Assembly: GCA_030159075.1 (NCBI GenBank)
Contig: BROG01000249.1
Span: forward strand, 862,349-926,348
From: Atrina japonica
Lineage: Eukaryota > Mollusca > Bivalvia > Pterioida > Pinnidae
Reading direction: 5' to 3'
Length of the DNA: 64,000 bases
The stretch's first letter is position 1. Each line of letters begins with the position of its first letter. The position numbers and the translations under genes were made by a program. Shown piece by piece: positions 60,240 through 64,000 of the stretch. A model generated the notes under the pieces. That model saw only the letters and a list, made by a program, of their open reading frames with translations. It had not been told where the DNA came from and searched no databases.

Positions 60240-62640
60240 GATCCCATGCATGGTATGATGTGGAATATGTCAATGTGATATCATGATATGATGTGGAATA
60301 TGTCAATGTGATATCATGGTATGATGTGGAATATGTCAATATGATATCATGGTATGATGTGGAATATGTCCATGTTATATCATGATATGATGTGGAATAT
60401 GTCAATGTGATATCATGGTATGATGTGGAATATGTCCATGTAATATCATAGTATGATGTGGAATATGTCCATGTTATATCATGATATGATGTGGAATATG
60501 TCCATGTGATATCATGGTATGATGTGGAATATGTCCATGTAATATCATAGTATGATGTGGAATATGTCCATGTTATATCATGATATGATGTGGAATATGT
60601 CAATGTGATATCATGGTATGATGTGGAATATGTCCATGTAATATCATAGTATGATGTGGAATATGTCCATGTTATATCATGATATGATGTGGAATATGTC
60701 AATGTGATATCATGGTATGATGTGGAATATGTCCATGTTATATCATGATATGATGTGGAATATGTCAATGTGATATCATGATATGATGTGGAATATGTCA
60801 ATGTGATATCATGATATGATGTGGAATATGTCCATGTGATATCATGATATGATGTGGAATATGTCCATGTTATATCATGATATGATGTGGAATATGTCCA
60901 TGTTATATCATGATATGATGTGGAATATGTCAATGTGATATCATGGTATGATGTGGAATATGTCAATGTGATATGTTATGTTGTAGAATATGTAAATGTA
61001 ATATCATGGTATGGTGTGGAATATGTCCATGTAATATCTTGGTGTGATCTGGAAATGTCTATATGTGATATCATGGTATGATGTGGAATATGTCAATGTG
61101 ATATGGTATGATGTGGAATATGTCCCTGTGATATCATGGTTTGGTGTGGAATATGTCCATGTGATATCATGGTATGGTGTGGAATATGTCCATGTGATAT
61201 CATGGTATGATGTGGAATATGGCCATGTGATATCATGGTATATGGAATATGTCCATGTGATAACATGGTGTGATGTGGAGTTTGTCCCTGTGGTATCATG
61301 GTATGCTGTGGAAATGTTCTTGTAATATCATGGTATGTTGTGGAATATGTCCTTGTGATATTATGGTATGGTGAGGAATATGTCCATGTGATATCATGGT
61401 ATGTGGAATATGTCCCTGTGATATCATGGTATGTTTTGGAATAAATCCCTGTGATATCATGGTATGTTTTGGAATATGTCCCTGTGATATCATGGTATGG
61501 TGAGGAATATGTCCATGTGATATCATGGTATGTTGTGGAATATGTCCATGTGATATCATGGTATGTGGAATATGTCTGTGTGATATCATGGTATGTGGAA
61601 TATGTCCGTGTGATATCATGGTATGTGGAATATGTCCATGTGTTATCATGGTATGTGGAATATGTCCATGTGATATCATGGTATGTGGAATATGTCTTGT
61701 GTGATATCATGGTATGTGGAATATGTCCATGTGATATCATGGTATGTTTTGGAATATGTCCATATGATATCATGGTATGTGGAATATGTCCATGTGATAT
61801 CATGGTATGTGGAATATGTCCGTGTGATATCATGGTATGGTGTGGAAATGTCAGTGTGATATCATGGTATGTTTTGGAATATGTCTATGTGATATCATGG
61901 TATGGTGTGGAAATGTCCCTGTGATATCATGGTATGTTGTGGAATATGTCTATGTGATATCATGGTTTGGTATGGAATATGTCCATGTGATATCATGGTA
62001 TGTTGTGGAATATGTCTACGTGATATCATGGTATGGTGTGGAAATGTCCCTGTGATATCATGGTATGTTGTGGAATATGTCCATGTGATATCATGGTATG
62101 TTGTGGAATATGTCCATGTGATATCATGGTATGTGGAATATGTCCGTGTGATATCATGGTATGGTGTGGAATATGTCCATGTGATATCATGGTATGTTGT
62201 GGAATATGTCCATGTGATATCATGGTATGTGGAATATGTCCGTGTGATATCATGGTATGGTGTGGAAATGTCTGTGTGATATCATAGTATGTTTTGGAAT
62301 ATGTCTATGTGATATGGTATGATGTGGAATATGTTCATGTGATCCCATGCATGCTGTGATGTGGAATATGTCCATGTGATATGATGGTATGATGTTGAAT
62401 ATGTCCATGTTATTTCATGGTTTGGTGTGGAATATGTCCATGTGATATCAGTGTATGGTGTGGAATATGTCCATGTAAAATCATGGTATGATGTGGAATA
62501 TGTCAATGTGATATCATGGTGTGTTGTGGAAATGTCCATGTGATATCATGTTGTGTTGTGGAAATGTCCATAATGATATTATGGTATGATGTGGAATATG
62601 TCCATGTAATATCATGGTATGATGTGGAATATCTGTTGGC
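60240..62640. repeat. 33/30-bp satellite, about 75 copies
   Basis: The unit is GTGGAATATGTCCATGTGAT then ATCATGGTATGAT (33 bp) in 60,240-61,330. Further right, 30-bp units without GTT/GAT become frequent and alternate with 33-bp units. A CCCATGCATG variant marks both ends (near 60,243 and 62,345). Because units are multiples of three, minus-strand frames of up to 294 codons (HDITWTYSTSY repeats) and several plus frames are open; these are not treated as genes. Confidence 0.96.
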
Positions 62641-63014
62641 AGCAAGATAATTGTATTGCACCTGCAGATAATAAATCTTCTACCATAACTTGTGTTGTTA
62701 TACAACTCAAGTGGTTGTATAAACGAAGCTACAGTTAGGTACAAATAACGGCAGAGCTGAATAAATCTCATTGGCTGAGCCTGTAGTGTACTACTACTGT
62801 AATGAAATGTTTGTACATGAAGTTGTCAGCGGACAAAGTTGGTGATTAAAGTAATTGGAGGGAAAGGGGTCTCCAACAATGTTGATTTTCCTACCTTTGA
62901 CATATTAATGTAATATTGAGATTGAAGGGATGTACAGGTTTGATGTGATCATGAGTGTCTCAACGGAGCCTGATAGTGTCTAGACATGATGTAGGTTACA
63001 TGGTTTTCAGTTAT
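62641..63014. other. Unique spacer
   Basis: No feature supported. Confidence 0.35.
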
Positions 63015-63202
63015 GGTAGAAACGGATTCCACAACCTGTGTAAGTTGATTATCATGTCTATTTAATTGAAGTTAGTTAATTTTCAGAAGTTGAAAAGACA
63101 CTAGGTAAACCTCATGTCTTTTAAAATTTTGAAAATGAACTAACTTGAGTTAAATAAACATGATAATTAACTTACACTTGTTGTGGAATCTCTGTTTCTA
63201 CC
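63015..63202. mobile_element. Foldback element, ~86-bp arms
   Basis: The left arm 63,015-63,100 (GGTAGAAACGGATTCCACAA ... GAAAAGACA) and right arm 63,115-63,202 (TGTCTTTTAAAATTTTG ... GTTTCTACC) are imperfect inverted repeats around a 14-base loop. Non-coding; unrelated in sequence to the other hairpin elements here. Confidence 0.85.
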
Positions 63203-63363
63203 CTGACACCTATGAACTTCAGCAATTTTCTATATTGCAGTTTGGAAACATTCTAACAGTATTTACTGTGTCTATTAAGGAAGTGATCAATTATAGTATA
63301 CTTGTGTATACCAATGATTTCTAATCCATTTCAGAATAAAACTATTTTATTTTCTTTCTACAG

Positions 63364-63437
63364 TGAAATACCAAGAAGTGATGTATTAGACAGACTATAT
63401 ACACAGCAAACAGAATGACATCTCTGGAGTTTGAGAA
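63364..63437 (+). CDS. Candidate first coding exon of a gene continuing beyond the window
   Basis: A strong acceptor (TTTTCTTTCTACAG, ending 63,363) is followed by 74 bases and a consensus donor GAA|GTGAGT after 63,437. ATG at 63,415-63,417 gives MTSLEFE before the splice. A two-codon upstream ORF (ATG TAT TAG, 63,381-63,389) precedes it. The arrangement fits an exon with the end of the 5' leader and the first seven to eight codons. Too short to identify; later exons would lie mostly beyond 64,000. Confidence 0.4.
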
Positions 63438-63980
63438 GTGAGTATACAGGGGGTTGGTATTAGCTCTGACTTAAATGTCAAATAACCATCACTCATTACT
63501 TAACAACAACTATGATTCTCTTCTTTTTGCTTTCATAACTCAAATGAAAAATACTGAAATACATATACAGTATAATATTTATCTTTTGACAACAGGGGCC
63601 TTTCCATTTGGGAAAAATGATCAAGTATTGGTCAAATTTGGGATCTTTTACACTGGTTAGCCTTGACAGAAGTACTTTCTCCTTAAGTATACTTATTCTG
63701 AGTCTCGGAATCTCTTGCTTATTCTTACTTTTAGGGTATGAGATGATTGATTTACTTTATCTTATTTCATCTGTAAACCTTAATTCTTTTCCTGTAGTAT
63801 TATGCAATATGACTTATTTTGAATATGGAACCCAATTTTATTGAAGAGTTCTGAGAGATATAAAAACATGCACAAGAAATGTTCAGTTTATTTTTCAGTT
63901 GAATTAGTACATTACCGTTGTGAATTTTCTGCCATAATTTTGGGAAAAACCTAAAAAAATTTCCAGTTGGGAATAATGCA
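63438..63980. other. Putative intron
   Basis: AT-rich sequence after the donor at 63,438; no second exon is convincing. Confidence 0.3.
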
Positions 63981-64000
63981 AACTTAATACTATGTAACTG
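63981..64000. mobile_element. Start of a second copy of the 50.5-kb hairpin element
   Basis: ACTTAATACTATGTAACTG at 63,982-64,000 is identical to the reverse complement of the left arm of the element at 50,509-50,784. The rest is beyond the window. Confidence 0.6.

Noticed and set aside
60082..60966. 294-codon minus-strand frame and further frames to 62,287
   Set aside because: Artefact of 33/30-bp units; opposite strand is also open.

Overview
The window reads as nuclear DNA of a bivalve mollusc, an inference with good but not decisive support. It is AT-rich and intron-bearing, and dominated by tandem repeats. It carries tRNA-derived SINEs of the type common in bivalves, several non-LTR retrotransposon remnants, and a bivalve-type dispersed repeat containing TGACCTTGACCTTTGACC. 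Nothing suggests a bacterial, organellar or viral origin. No complete conventional protein-coding gene is present.

Layout. 1-10,562 is almost pure tandem repeat: a 47-bp array (70-990), a very large 33-bp array of about 200 copies (1,215-7,975), a 52-bp array (7,976-9,580), a 51-bp array (9,727-9,950) and a near-perfect 30-bp array of 19 copies (9,991-10,562). 12,350-13,215 is a further 33-bp array followed by a GACA/GATG-type region. 13,601-14,226 and 25,134-25,660 are two copies of one dispersed repeat. 16,600-24,650 is a satellite built around TTCGCGTTATTACGTC, interrupted by unrelated insertions and by a composite of palindromes. 26,121-26,650 is a polypurine tract. 28,796 to about 35,760 is a nearly full-length two-ORF LINE on the minus strand (gag-like ORF1; endonuclease, reverse transcriptase and RNase H in ORF2), broken by many small frameshifts. 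36,884-37,790 is a decayed gene of an uncharacterised animal family with a HAVTGCDTTS motif and a cysteine-rich tail. 43,255-45,806 holds several phase-compatible exons of an unrecognised minus-strand gene, next to a degenerate duplicate of part of that region. 46.5-57.9 kb has three more reverse-transcriptase relics among SINEs, hairpin elements and short arrays. 60,240-62,640 is another 33/30-bp satellite. The right edge (63,364-63,437) looks like the first coding exon of a plus-strand gene that continues outside the window.

The genes do not form an operon or pathway. The region is best read as intergenic and intronic DNA shaped by satellite expansion and repeated insertion of retroelements and foldback (hairpin) elements. 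The points most worth following up are the unrecognised multi-exon gene, the retrotransposed or decayed HAVTGCDTTS gene, the nuclear-receptor-like sites carried by a dispersed repeat, the inverted pair of palindrome arrays, and the series of long hairpin elements. One hairpin family has a second copy cut by the window end.
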